A stretch of DNA of 64,000 nucleotides from DYGA01 sp964540695 (GCA_964540695.1 CAZINS010000004.1:1-64000), one strand, 5' to 3'; shown: positions 35,066-43,545, counted from the stretch's first letter. Notes: a model not told the origin generated them from the sequence alone. A program made the numbers and translations.

Positions 35066-35090
35066 CAAATTAGGAATATTCTGTTATAAA
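35062..35090 (+). promoter_or_regulatory. Strong promoter of the NDK-kinase fusion gene
   Basis: TTGACA (35062-35067), 17-base spacer, TATAAA (35085-35090). The -35 overlaps the upstream stop codon. A leader of about 50 bases ends with AGGAGG before ATG 35150. Confidence 0.8.
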
Positions 35091-35149
35091 TTTATTTATA
35101 AGTAATAATTGATCATTTAAAAACAATACAGATTTAGGAGGATATTATC

Positions 35150-36124
35150 ATGTCTGTTCAAAAAACTTTAATTATTGTTAAACCCGATGGTTTAGTAAAG
35201 GGTTTGGTCGGACAAATCCTTTGTAAGATTAAATATTATAATCTTAAAGTGGTAGAATCAGCGCGCGTTCAGTTAACAAAAAAATTGGTTAGAAAATTGT
35301 ATTCCGGAGAAGAAAAAGAGGTTTATTTTAATGACGTTGTTAATTGGGTAAGTTCTGGATATGTTTTAATTTTGGTCATAATGGGTGAAGACGCGATTGA
35401 AAAAGTTAAATGGCAAATAATTGGTCGTTACCCTAATGGAATTAGGGGGAAGTATTCAGAAGATTGGATAAAAAATGTAGCTCACGCACCTGATTCTGAA
35501 AAATCAAGCATTAGAGAACTTGAGTTAATTAAAATTTTTTTTGAAGGGAGTAAAGTAATGGATTTAAGTAATTTAGGAAATAAAGTAATTTTTGCTTTAA
35601 CTGGTATGAGTGAGTGCGGAAAAAGCACAGTTGGTAAATATTTAGATACCAAAGGTGTACCACGGTTAAAAATTGTAAGATTTTTTGAAAGAGTTCGTGA
35701 TATAATATCGCCTGGAGCATATCTTTATGATTTTATACAAGATCAGGAAGCAAAAGACCCTTATGCACTTTGGGATGCTTTTATCAAAGAATTGTTATCG
35801 GAAATGGAAAAGCTTAATGTTAATAGGATAACAATTGAAAGTCTTTATGGTGGTGGATTGGGCCCCTATTTAAAACAGAGGCTAAAAGATCATTTTTATA
35901 TTGTTTACGTGGATATACCGCAAAAGATTCGTCTGCAAAGACAAATGATTAGAGAGAATTTGTCTTCAATTGCTGCAGCAAGAAAAATTCTTATACCAAG
36001 AGATAAAATTAAAGCTGATTCAGGCATTCCTGATTTAAAAAGAATTTCAGAGGTGATTATTGATAATTCAGGAACCTTGGATAATTTGTATGATTTAGTG
36101 GATAAAATGCTTGAAAAATATTAA
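35150..36124 (+). CDS. NDK-like domain fused to a P-loop kinase
   Basis: 324 residues. Residues 1-130 resemble nucleoside diphosphate kinase: IIVKPDGLVKGLVGQIL (8-24), a shortened middle, and NVAHAPDSEKSSIRELELI with His112 in the phospho-His position. Residues about 143-324 form a P-loop kinase (AAA_18/adenylate- or dephospho-CoA-kinase-like) with GMSECGKST (152-160) and the LID-like RQMIREN. The two halves could pass phosphate from NTP to a small substrate in two steps. It has its own consensus promoter, a full AGGAGG site and a terminator, so it is probably well expressed. Confidence 0.75.
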   Translation: MSVQKTLIIVKPDGLVKGLVGQILCKIKYYNLKVVESARVQLTKKLVRKLYSGEEKEVYFNDVVNWVSSGYVLILVIMGEDAIEKVKWQIIGRYPNGIRGKYSEDWIKNVAHAPDSEKSSIRELELIKIFFEGSKVMDLSNLGNKVIFALTGMSECGKSTVGKYLDTKGVPRLKIVRFFERVRDIISPGAYLYDFIQDQEAKDPYALWDAFIKELLSEMEKLNVNRITIESLYGGGLGPYLKQRLKDHFYIVYVDIPQKIRLQRQMIRENLSSIAAARKILIPRDKIKADSGIPDLKRISEVIIDNSGTLDNLYDLVDKMLEKY

Positions 36125-36140
36125 GTATTTTACAAATATT

Positions 36141-36169
36141 TGCCCCGTTGATAGAATCAAAGCGGGGCA
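36141..36169 (+). terminator. Terminator of the NDK-kinase fusion gene
   Basis: TGCCCCG / CGGGGCA outer stem with an inner TTGAT / ATCAA stem, followed by TATTTATTT. GC-rich against the background; the T-run is imperfect. Confidence 0.7.
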
Positions 36170-36178
36170 TATTTATTT

Positions 36179-37594
36179 ATGAAATTTGATAGCACAGATA
36201 AAATTGAATTTAAAAATAACCAGGTAGTTCATAGATCAGCTGGTGGTTTTTTGTTTTTTGAAGAAAAAAATACATATAAATTATATGTTGCAATTTTAAA
36301 AAAAGATGATGGTAAGTATTTAATACCAAAAGGTCATATTAAGAAGAATGAGAATAAAAAGCAAGCAGCTGAACGTGAATTAAAAGAAGAGCTATGTATA
36401 AATAATAATTTAATTGAAATTAGTGAGATTGATGTTGATAGTTATGAGTTTAATATGCCTAATGATAATAAAATTCATGTTAAATACGTTGATTTATTTG
36501 TTTTTTATACAGAAAAAAAGTTAGAAATAAAACCACTAACTAGTGAGGGTTTTATAAAAGCTGAATGGTTAGAATTTTATGATGCATTTGATAAATTAAG
36601 TTTTGATAAAGAAAATTTATTAAAAGCCAGACATCTGTTTTATTATAATAAACCAATAAAACATTATAAGAAATTAGAAGATATTAAATCTATCTTAGTA
36701 GGAATTCCTATCAAAAATGGTGCTAGCACAATATATGAGACACTGCAAAGTGTAATAAATAACTTAAATATTATTCCTCGCTCAATTAATACTGAAATTA
36801 TTATTTGTTTAGATAATTGTACTGATAACACAGAAGATGTTATAAAGGATTTTATTGAAAAGAGGAGTGAAGATTTTTTTAATATTAATTATATTATTAA
36901 TAATGGTTTATCAGGAAAGTCTATAGTGTTAAATAAAATTTTTGAAAAATCTAAAATTGAAGTTGATTTTTTGTGTTTTATAGATGATGATATATTTTTA
37001 GAAAAAAATAGTATTATTAATTTGTTGAAATTTTTTGTTAATAATAATGAAATAAGATGTGCTTATGGTAAATGGATAAGGAAAAAATATAAAGGTGATA
37101 ATTTATTTAAGAAGTTTTGGAATTGGTTATTAGGTATTAAATTTGAAGTACAACCTTATAATAAACCAAGTGAATTTATGAGGGGCTCTTGTATGTTATT
37201 TAGAAGGGATAATTTTGTTAGGTTACCAGAAAATTTGTTTAATGATGACCAATATTTTCAATATTTTTATTGGCCACATACAAAGGAGGTTGAAAATGCG
37301 GTTGTATACTTTAATTCGGTTACTGGATTGAAAGATTATTTTAATCGATTTAAAAGAATTACTTTAGGGGTGCGACAAATTAATAAAGAATTTTCTCAAG
37401 ACAGAATTAAAAAATGTAGTAGGGAATTGCATAGAGAATTAGATTTTAATAAGATTAATAACCTTACTTTTAGTCAAAAATTTAGATTTTATTCATATTT
37501 GATAATAAGATTTATTGTAAAAAAATTGGTTAATTATAATTTAAAAATGAAATCAAAGAACTATGAGTGGTATAGAATTAAACAAGATAAATAA
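36179..37594 (+). CDS. Nudix hydrolase - GT2 glycosyltransferase fusion
   Basis: 471 residues. Residues 15-150: Nudix domain, Ap4A-hydrolase-like, with LIPKGHIKKNENKKQAAERE and ELKEELCI covering the Nudix box (52-74). Residues about 170-471: GT-A glycosyltransferase family 2, with VGIPIKNGASTIYETLQSV, ICLDNCTDNTEDV and FIDDDIFLE (Asp269-271, the metal/nucleotide-binding DxD). A Nudix domain could hydrolyse the nucleotide diphosphate product or control donor supply. It overlaps the nucleotidyltransferase gene by 32 bases. Confidence 0.78.
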   Translation: MKFDSTDKIEFKNNQVVHRSAGGFLFFEEKNTYKLYVAILKKDDGKYLIPKGHIKKNENKKQAAERELKEELCINNNLIEISEIDVDSYEFNMPNDNKIHVKYVDLFVFYTEKKLEIKPLTSEGFIKAEWLEFYDAFDKLSFDKENLLKARHLFYYNKPIKHYKKLEDIKSILVGIPIKNGASTIYETLQSVINNLNIIPRSINTEIIICLDNCTDNTEDVIKDFIEKRSEDFFNINYIINNGLSGKSIVLNKIFEKSKIEVDFLCFIDDDIFLEKNSIINLLKFFVNNNEIRCAYGKWIRKKYKGDNLFKKFWNWLLGIKFEVQPYNKPSEFMRGSCMLFRRDNFVRLPENLFNDDQYFQYFYWPHTKEVENAVVYFNSVTGLKDYFNRFKRITLGVRQINKEFSQDRIKKCSRELHRELDFNKINNLTFSQKFRFYSYLIIRFIVKKLVNYNLKMKSKNYEWYRIKQDK

Positions 37595-38327
37595 TTACAT
37601 AGTAAACAAGTATAAGATGGGTTTGAAGAGCAATTTATACGCTATTATTTTTGACGGCAGTCTTGCTTTTAATGAATTTCATGATTATTGGAGTGATATT
37701 GATCTTATATTAGTTGTAGAAGATATTAGCTTTGATGCAAAACAGGTTATTGCTCAAGTAAAGGAAGAACTAGAAAATATGTATAATAAACATTTTGGCA
37801 TTAATGTCATACTAAAAAGTGAATTAATAAATCCTATTAAACCAATAATTAGTCTTGATGGAAAAACATTGCAAGCGTTATTAGAATTAAATTTATATCC
37901 TAAAAGGTTAATTTTTATAAAAAATAACGCAAGAAAGTTTTATGTTCCTACGAAGAGCGAGATAAAGAAATATAGTTTGTCTAATATATTAATGTTTTTA
38001 TTGCATAGTAGGAAAGATTTGATCGGAAAGGAACTAAAAACGATGGATGAATTAAAAAAGAAAACAGAAAAAGAAATACGGGCAGCATTTATTATTACTA
38101 AGTTAGCTATTCAGTATAAAAGTTTCTATATATGTAAAAATAAAATTGATTTACTTAAAAAAGCTAAAGAATTATTTTCTAATTATGATTTTCAGGTTTT
38201 GCAAGAAAATGAATTGATAATAAAAAATTGGCAAAATAAAAAAACAAAATCTCAATTATTTGAGATTTTGAAAAATAATAATAAATATATTGAAGAATTT
38301 AGTAAATACTTTTTAAAATGTATTTAA
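37563..38327 (+). CDS. Pol-beta-superfamily nucleotidyltransferase
   Basis: 254 residues. The active-site pattern GSLAFNEFHDYWSDIDLIL (32-50) is the G-S-x(n)-S-D-x-D of minimal/aminoglycoside-type nucleotidyltransferases, with Asp45 and Asp47 as metal ligands. The helical C-terminal half (about 130-250) resembles substrate-binding or HEPN-like helical domains. Could adenylylate or nucleotidylate a small molecule or a protein. ATG 37563 lies in the previous gene; ATG 37617 is an alternative start that keeps the motif. Its end overlaps the convergent HprK-like gene by four bases. Confidence 0.7.
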   Translation: MSGIELNKINNYIVNKYKMGLKSNLYAIIFDGSLAFNEFHDYWSDIDLILVVEDISFDAKQVIAQVKEELENMYNKHFGINVILKSELINPIKPIISLDGKTLQALLELNLYPKRLIFIKNNARKFYVPTKSEIKKYSLSNILMFLLHSRKDLIGKELKTMDELKKKTEKEIRAAFIITKLAIQYKSFYICKNKIDLLKKAKELFSNYDFQVLQENELIIKNWQNKKTKSQLFEILKNNNKYIEEFSKYFLKCI

Positions 38328-39280
38328 AATTTTATTTGTTTTAATAGAGTTAGTACGTCATTAGGATTTTTAATATAAAATTGGTAACACGCTATTTTTT
38401 TTGTTGCATTTTCAATATTTCCATTTAGCTTTATCTCTTTTTTTATTAAATTTATCTCCTTTTTTTTGTAAGGGGTTTTTTTAGTTGAATCAGTTTCTGC
38501 TATAAATTGCATTCTGTCCGATTGAGGGTTAAAGAATTTTATTAGATGAGCTGAAATACAATTTAAAACAGCTTTTTTACTCTCAATATTGTTTAGTTTC
38601 TTATAAAAAGGTTTTTTATTATTAATAAAGTGAATAAATATGAATGCAGACAATTTTTTATTTTTATTTATTTTATAGATTTTTTTAGGGTCAATAAAAT
38701 AACCAGCTTTAGTTTTATACTCATTTTTAGAAATAATTTTACTTACGTTTTTATGATTTTTTATTAGATATTTATAAACAACATCTCTAATATGTAGTGG
38801 TATAAAATCGTAGCTAAAAATATTATACTTATTATCCAAAAAACAAAATTCATCTCCTATATATTTCCCGGAATCAATTGAACTAATGATTGATCCTAGC
38901 GTTTTTGCAGTACTTGAGCCGTCATCTGCAAAACAAATTGCTTTATTTTTATATATTGTAGCTGATCCATGTAATAAAAAAATATTATTTTTTATTGAAT
39001 GAAGACCAATAAATCTAAAAAAAGCTTGTAAAATTCCAATTAGATTAAAAGGATTGTATAAGTTATCAATATCATAACCGGAAATAGTAAGGGTTTTTTT
39101 GTCTTTAGAAACGCTAATTCCTCTTTTTTTACTATTTTTAATTTTTACATTAAGTGAATTTTTACTTATACTAGGTTTAGAGTATTTTTTAAATAAATTA
39201 AATAGTTGTTTAATATTAACAAGATTTTCATCTAACTGAACATTAATAAATAGATTTGAGATAAAAAATTTTACTTCCAT
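38324..39280 (-). CDS. HprK-like P-loop protein
   Basis: 318 residues from ATG 39280. It resembles the HPr-kinase/SerK-like proteins: LLHGSATIYKNKAICFADD around residue 102-120, P-loop DDGSSTAKT and the downstream KYIGDEFCFLD acidic motif. The P-loop starts DD rather than GxSGxGKST, so ATP binding should be tested. The frame extends to TTG 39316, but that codon is the -35 box of a promoter (TTGACA 39311-39316, TAATAC 39289-39294), leaving ATG 39280 eight bases after the -10. Such proteins accompany RiPP and other biosynthetic genes and phosphorylate Ser residues or small molecules. Confidence 0.6.
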   Translation of the reverse strand: MEVKFFISNLFINVQLDENLVNIKQLFNLFKKYSKPSISKNSLNVKIKNSKKRGISVSKDKKTLTISGYDIDNLYNPFNLIGILQAFFRFIGLHSIKNNIFLLHGSATIYKNKAICFADDGSSTAKTLGSIISSIDSGKYIGDEFCFLDNKYNIFSYDFIPLHIRDVVYKYLIKNHKNVSKIISKNEYKTKAGYFIDPKKIYKINKNKKLSAFIFIHFINNKKPFYKKLNNIESKKAVLNCISAHLIKFFNPQSDRMQFIAETDSTKKTPYKKKEINLIKKEIKLNGNIENATKKIACYQFYIKNPNDVLTLLKQIKF

Positions 39281-39288
39281 ATTAGTAT

Positions 39289-39316
39289 GTATTACAATAT
39301 TATTACATTTTGTCAA
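39289..39316 (-). promoter_or_regulatory. Promoter of the HprK-like gene
   Basis: On the minus strand TTGACA (39311-39316), 16-base spacer, TAATAC (39289-39294); the ATG at 39280 is eight bases beyond, so the message has almost no leader. Confidence 0.6.
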
Positions 39317-39382
39317 TCCTCTGATGTACTAATAGACAAAAAATATTAGCGTAGTAATTTTAAATAGAGTAAGAATAAATTT

Positions 39383-40474
39383 ATGAATAACGTGCATAAA
39401 GTATCTATAAATTTACCATATATACAAGAAAATATATTTATTGGTCTTGATTTATTAAATTTAATAGTTACTAAAATTAAAGAAAGTAAATATCATAGGC
39501 TAATTTTAGTAGTAGATAAAAATTTTAATAATAAGTGGAATAATTATATTAATATTTTAGCAGATAATTTAGAAATAGATAAAATTATATTTTTAAAGCC
39601 CGCCGTAAACTTTAAGAGTTTTAAAGTATACGAGGAAATTATTGGTAAATTGATAAAGTATAAATATTCTAGAAATTCATGTCTAATATCTGTTGGTGGA
39701 GGATATATTTCAGATGTTGTTGGTTTCGTCGCCTCTAGTTATATGAGAGGAATTGATTTTGTTCAGATATCAACAACATTTATGAGCATGGTAGATCCTG
39801 TTATAGGAAAAGTTGCAATAAATTATAAAGATCATAAAAACATATTAGGCTCATTTTATTCACCTAAATATGTTTTCTGCGATCAGCAATTTATAAAAAC
39901 TTTAAGTAAGAGAGAAATAATAATGGGTTTATCAGAAGTTTGGAAACACGCTTTACTTAAAAACAATAAAGGCATTATTGGTAAAATAGAAAAGGTTTTA
40001 GATGGTGATCGTGGTTGTATAAATGAATTGATATTATTTTCTATTGAAACAAAAAAAATGTATGTTGAGCCTGATTATGATGACCAAAAAGGTAAGCATA
40101 AGGCTTTAAGTTTGGGTCATACATTTGCTAATTATTTGGAAAAGCAACCAGACATAAGACACGGCTCCGCAGTAGTCTATGGGATTATCTTTGAGGCCAT
40201 TTTATCTAATTTATTAAATAAGTTAACAGATAAAAATTATAATTCAATTTTAGAGACAGCGAGATTATTTGAACGAGAGTTAAATGGATTAAAGAAAATT
40301 CAAAAAAAAATAAATACTAGTAAAGCTATAGCAAGTTTTAGATTCGATAAGATTAGTGGTAATAACGGTTTTAATTTTGTTATACCTACTAATGAAGGTC
40401 ATTTATTGTGTAATGGGCTAAAGAAAGATGTAGTAGTAAATACTTTAAAAAAGTTTAAAGATATTTCGTTGTAG
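39383..40474 (+). CDS. 3-dehydroquinate-synthase-like sugar-phosphate cyclase
   Basis: 363 residues, DHQS superfamily (DHQS, 2-deoxy-scyllo-inosose synthase, 2-epi-5-epi-valiolone synthase). NAD site SVGGGYISDVVGFVAS; substrate loop STTFMSMVDPVIGKVAIN and KNILGSFYSP; metal ligands Glu in GLSEVWKHAL, His in LGHTFANYLE and His in RHGSAVVYGI. True DHQS has GHTFGHA; here the second His is Asn, and DSSVGGKT is changed to DPVIGKV. This argues against ordinary shikimate-pathway DHQS and for a different cyclase product. No other aromatic-pathway gene is near. Confidence 0.75.
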   Translation: MNNVHKVSINLPYIQENIFIGLDLLNLIVTKIKESKYHRLILVVDKNFNNKWNNYINILADNLEIDKIIFLKPAVNFKSFKVYEEIIGKLIKYKYSRNSCLISVGGGYISDVVGFVASSYMRGIDFVQISTTFMSMVDPVIGKVAINYKDHKNILGSFYSPKYVFCDQQFIKTLSKREIIMGLSEVWKHALLKNNKGIIGKIEKVLDGDRGCINELILFSIETKKMYVEPDYDDQKGKHKALSLGHTFANYLEKQPDIRHGSAVVYGIIFEAILSNLLNKLTDKNYNSILETARLFERELNGLKKIQKKINTSKAIASFRFDKISGNNGFNFVIPTNEGHLLCNGLKKDVVVNTLKKFKDISL

Positions 40475-40655
40475 TATTTTCAATGAAGTTCTAGACCGAA
40501 GTTGAATAAGACATATAAATATCAGCTTTTATACTGTCTCATTTACCCCTGACCGAGAGGGGTTAAATAGCATTAAAAAATAAGTTTGAAAATCCTTGTA
40601 AAGACCACCTAATGGTTGGTTCTAGTCCACGATGGTCTGTCATTAATTTATTAAT

Positions 40656-40681
40656 ACTATTCCCTCGGGAATAGTTTTTTG
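40656..40681 (+). terminator. Intrinsic terminator
   Basis: ACTATTCC / GGAATAGT stem with a CTCG loop and six Ts. Confidence 0.85.
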
Positions 40682-40872
40682 GTATTAAAAATTATTTAAA
40701 TAAAATAAGAAAATATTAAAAAGTGGTTAAAGCTTTGGTTTTTATTTATTTTTTTAAGTTATCCACAACTAGGCCCTTGACCTAATCTAATAAATAATCT
40801 AATATATAAATACAACATCGCTCCTTCAAACAACACAAAAAAACAAACAAACAAATTTTAAACCAACCACAA

Positions 40873-40894
40873 AACTAACTTCGGTTGGTTTTTT
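40873..40894 (+). terminator. Intrinsic terminator with TTCG tetraloop
   Basis: AACTAAC-TTCG-GTTGGTT (one G-U pair) followed by TTTT; an alternative outer stem AACCAACC (40861-40868) competes for the same right arm. Confidence 0.8.
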
Positions 40895-40964
40895 CTTTGT
40901 TAAAATATAATTTATATATTAAGTCAGTTCAACATTAATAATCAAAATATATTAATACCTTAAA

Positions 40965-40986
40965 ATCGCCATTTAGGTGATTTTTT
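40965..40986 (+). terminator. Small terminator-like hairpin before arsM
   Basis: ATCGCC / GGTGAT with a five-base loop then TTTTT, ending 15 bases before the ATG of the methyltransferase gene. Could attenuate that gene or end upstream transcription. Confidence 0.55.
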
Positions 40987-41000
40987 GTTACAATAAAAAT

Positions 41001-41735
41001 ATGGAACAAGATACAATTAAAAAAATAGTAAAAGATAAATATAAAGATGTTGCCGTAAAAAAATCTTCTTGCGGTTGTGGATGTAACAGTGCTAAAAACA
41101 TTTCAAAAAGTATTGGTTATACTGACGAAGAGTTAGAAATCGTAGGTGAAGCAAATCTTGGTCTTGGTTGTGGTAATCCTTTGGCATATGGAAAAATAAA
41201 AGCAGGGGATATAGTTTTGGATTTAGGTTCAGGAGCAGGGATTGATGCTATTTTAGCAGCGAAAAAAGTTGGTAAAGAGGGTAAAGTAATAGGAGTCGAT
41301 ATGACTGAGGAGATGATAGAGAAGGCTAGAGAAAATGCCAAAAAACAGAACATAACTAATGTTGAATTTATTTTAGGTGAAATAGAGAATTTACCATTAC
41401 CTGACAATACCGTAGACACAATAATAACTAACTGTGTTATAAATCTCAGTCCTGACAAAGCTAAAACTTTTAGTGAAGCGTACAGAGTACTTAAACCTGG
41501 CGGTAAGATTTATCTTTCAGATATAGTTTTATTGGCAAATCTTTCGGACGAACAAAAAAATGATAAAGAGTTAATATCAGGTTGTGTGGCCGGTGCTTTA
41601 TTGAAAGAGGATTATTTAAATAAGATAAAAGCTGCTGGATTTAAGGTAAATATTTTATATGAAAACCAGAAGATTAGTAAAGAACAGTACAATGGCATTG
41701 CTTTGGAAAGTTTAATGGTTGAATTAACAAAGTAG
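41001..41735 (+). CDS. arsM: Arsenite methyltransferase (ArsM-like)
   Basis: 244 residues from ATG 41001; a GTG-started longer frame (40977) would begin in a hairpin. Motif I VLDLGSGAGIDAILAAKKVG and GVDMTEEMIEKA bind SAM. The cysteines expected in ArsM are present: CGCGC near residue 25, GLGCGNP, TNCVINLSPDK and SGCVAGAL. ArsM moves methyl groups to As(III) giving methylated, partly volatile arsenicals. No arsR or ars transporter lies beside it. A related SAM enzyme with another thiol substrate cannot be excluded. Confidence 0.85.
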   Translation: MEQDTIKKIVKDKYKDVAVKKSSCGCGCNSAKNISKSIGYTDEELEIVGEANLGLGCGNPLAYGKIKAGDIVLDLGSGAGIDAILAAKKVGKEGKVIGVDMTEEMIEKARENAKKQNITNVEFILGEIENLPLPDNTVDTIITNCVINLSPDKAKTFSEAYRVLKPGGKIYLSDIVLLANLSDEQKNDKELISGCVAGALLKEDYLNKIKAAGFKVNILYENQKISKEQYNGIALESLMVELTK

Positions 41736-41772
41736 AAATTTTTTTAACTTTGCTGACATAAAAAAATTTAAA

Positions 41773-42147
41773 ATGCAAAAAAAATTCAACATAATTATTT
41801 TTAGTTTGATTGGTTTACTTGTGATGGTATTTATTTACTGGTGGCAAAGAGGGGATGCGTTATTTGTACAACCAAAGTCTGATTATGCTGAACAAAAAAA
41901 TAATCAAACAATTGTCGAATCTTTAGCTGATGATTTTAATTTTACCGGTTTGCTGGAAATGCATATTTGTAATTCGCAGGCGATTTGTCACAGGGGAGAT
42001 GTAGTTTTTACCAATGGTGACGTACTTACAATTGTAAACACTGAAGGATTAGCAATAGAAATTGCTGATTCAACTTGTGACAGCCAATCGTGTTTTGTAG
42101 AAGATTTAACTAGCAAGGAATGGGATTTAGTTTTTATTAATGAGTAA
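41773..42147 (+). CDS. Exported hypothetical protein
   Basis: 124 residues with an N-terminal membrane anchor or signal (about 6-24, IIIFSLIGLLVMVFIYWW) and a beta-rich outer domain containing four Cys (HICNSQAICHRG and STCDSQSCF) that could form two disulfides or bind metal. No family recognised. It follows arsM by 37 bases and ends before a bidirectional terminator, so it may be co-transcribed with arsM. Confidence 0.55.
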   Translation: MQKKFNIIIFSLIGLLVMVFIYWWQRGDALFVQPKSDYAEQKNNQTIVESLADDFNFTGLLEMHICNSQAICHRGDVVFTNGDVLTIVNTEGLAIEIADSTCDSQSCFVEDLTSKEWDLVFINE

Positions 42148-42169
42148 TTTAAATATAAATTTATTTAAA

Positions 42170-42195
42170 AAATAGTCCTAATCAAGGACTATTTT
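42170..42195. terminator. Bidirectional terminator
   Basis: AATAGTCCT / AGGACTATT stem with A-run on the left and T-run on the right, between two convergent genes. Confidence 0.85.
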
Positions 42196-42198
42196 TAT

Positions 42199-43428
42199 TT
42201 ATCTTCTACCAAAGCGCCTGGCAGAGAAGCTGGTACGTTTATTTTTAGAGTGTCTACCATAAGGACGACCATGATTTTTTCCAGTGTGTTTATTTTTTGG
42301 AGTTTGACTGGTAGGTATTGCCCCAGAAGTCGTTAATTGTTTTCTGATCAAACGTTCAATTGAACGGACATCACTGAGTTGCTCAGGGGTGGCCAAAGAG
42401 ATAGCATGGCCAGGCCTGCCAGCTCTGCCAGTCCTACCAATGCGATGGACGTAGTCTTCAGGATTTTCTGGCAAATCGTAGTTTAAGACCAATTCAATAT
42501 TTGATACATCAATACCGCGGGCGGCTATATCGGTTGCTACCAAAATTTTGTATTTACCAACTTTAAATCCTTCTAAAGCATCTATACGTTGAGCTAGGGA
42601 GCGATTGGAATGAATTTCAGCAGCTGTTAGTCCCAGCGTGCGAATACTAGTAGTCAAGCTTTTAGCACCATGTTTGGTACGGCAAAAAATCAAAGTACTG
42701 CCCCTACGCTCAGCTAAGATTTTTTTAAGTTGAGCTAATTTATTTGAACGATGTACAAAGATAATTTCTTGGGAAACAAGGGCTATAGTAGTACCTGAGG
42801 GTGCTACTTCAACCCTCACAGGTAATTTCATGTAGGCAGTGGCTATAGAAATAATTTCTGTTGGCATGGTGGCGGAAAATAATAAAGTTTGTCTATCGGC
42901 AGGTACAGCTTTGATAATTTCTTTCAATTGAATGGAAAAACCCATATCTAACATACGATCAGCCTCGTCTAAAACTAGAACATTTACTTTTTGTAAACTA
43001 ATATTTTTTTGTTGCATGTGATCAATTAGTCTACCAGGAGTAGCAATCACTATATGTGGGTCTCTCCGTAAACTAATGATTTGTCGTCGCTGTGGTTCGC
43101 CGCCGATTAAAACCGTGGTTTTTAAACCTAGAGTTTTACCAATTGCCTCCAAAGATTGGTTGACTTGAAGAGCCAGTTCTCTAGTTGGTACTACCACTAG
43201 ACCCCGGCCTTTTGTTTGGGCTATTCTTTGTAACATCGGCAGTCCAAAAGCCAAGGTTTTACCAGTACCTGTTTGGGCTATGCCCATTAAGTCTTTACCA
43301 GCTAAGGCCACAGGAATAGCTTGTTTTTGAATTGGCGTAGGAGAAGTAAAATTATTTTTATCCAAAATTTCTAAAAGTTTCGGAGCCAGTCCTAGTCCAT
43401 AAAATTCATTTGTTTTAGTCTTTTTCAT
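42199..43428 (-). CDS. DEAD-box RNA helicase (RhlE-like)
   Basis: 409 residues. ATP-dependent RNA helicase for ribosome assembly or mRNA turnover. Motifs in order: Q motif (TSPTPIQKQAIP), AQTGTGKT (I), PTRELALQ (Ia), TPGRLID (Ib), DEAD (II), SAT (III), LIFCRTKHG (IV), ATDIAARGID (V) and HRIGRTGRAGR (VI). The basic C-terminal tail (GKNHGRPYGRHSKNKRTSF) is typical of RhlE/CsdA proteins and binds RNA. Transcribed alone on the minus strand. Confidence 0.95.
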   Translation of the reverse strand: MKKTKTNEFYGLGLAPKLLEILDKNNFTSPTPIQKQAIPVALAGKDLMGIAQTGTGKTLAFGLPMLQRIAQTKGRGLVVVPTRELALQVNQSLEAIGKTLGLKTTVLIGGEPQRRQIISLRRDPHIVIATPGRLIDHMQQKNISLQKVNVLVLDEADRMLDMGFSIQLKEIIKAVPADRQTLLFSATMPTEIISIATAYMKLPVRVEVAPSGTTIALVSQEIIFVHRSNKLAQLKKILAERRGSTLIFCRTKHGAKSLTTSIRTLGLTAAEIHSNRSLAQRIDALEGFKVGKYKILVATDIAARGIDVSNIELVLNYDLPENPEDYVHRIGRTGRAGRPGHAISLATPEQLSDVRSIERLIRKQLTTSGAIPTSQTPKNKHTGKNHGRPYGRHSKNKRTSFSARRFGRR

Positions 43429-43545
43429 TGCTTAAATTAATTATGTATACACTTTACCTGTTTATAGACAATGACGCAATTAGATATTTATTTAATGGTG
43501 TTTTTTGTATCTTTAATTTATAATAATATTAGTTAAATTGTTTTT

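Larger units (their letters stand above)
40475..41000. other. Intergenic region after the cyclase gene
   Basis: 526 bases with no gene seen. It holds an ACCCCT / AGGGGT hairpin near 40545, a motif from 40594 shared with 32994 that includes a near copy of the tRNA-Gln T-arm (one mismatch in 14, about 40617-40630), and three terminator-like hairpins listed separately. Confidence 0.6.

Noticed and set aside
37563..39280. Lasso-peptide tailoring genes (HprK-like plus nucleotidyltransferase)
   Set aside because: No precursor peptide, leader peptidase or asparagine-synthetase-like cyclase is visible nearby.
25350..40640. Integrase or transposase
   Set aside because: I looked through all reading frames given and found no protein with such motifs, so mobility rests only on the direct repeat.
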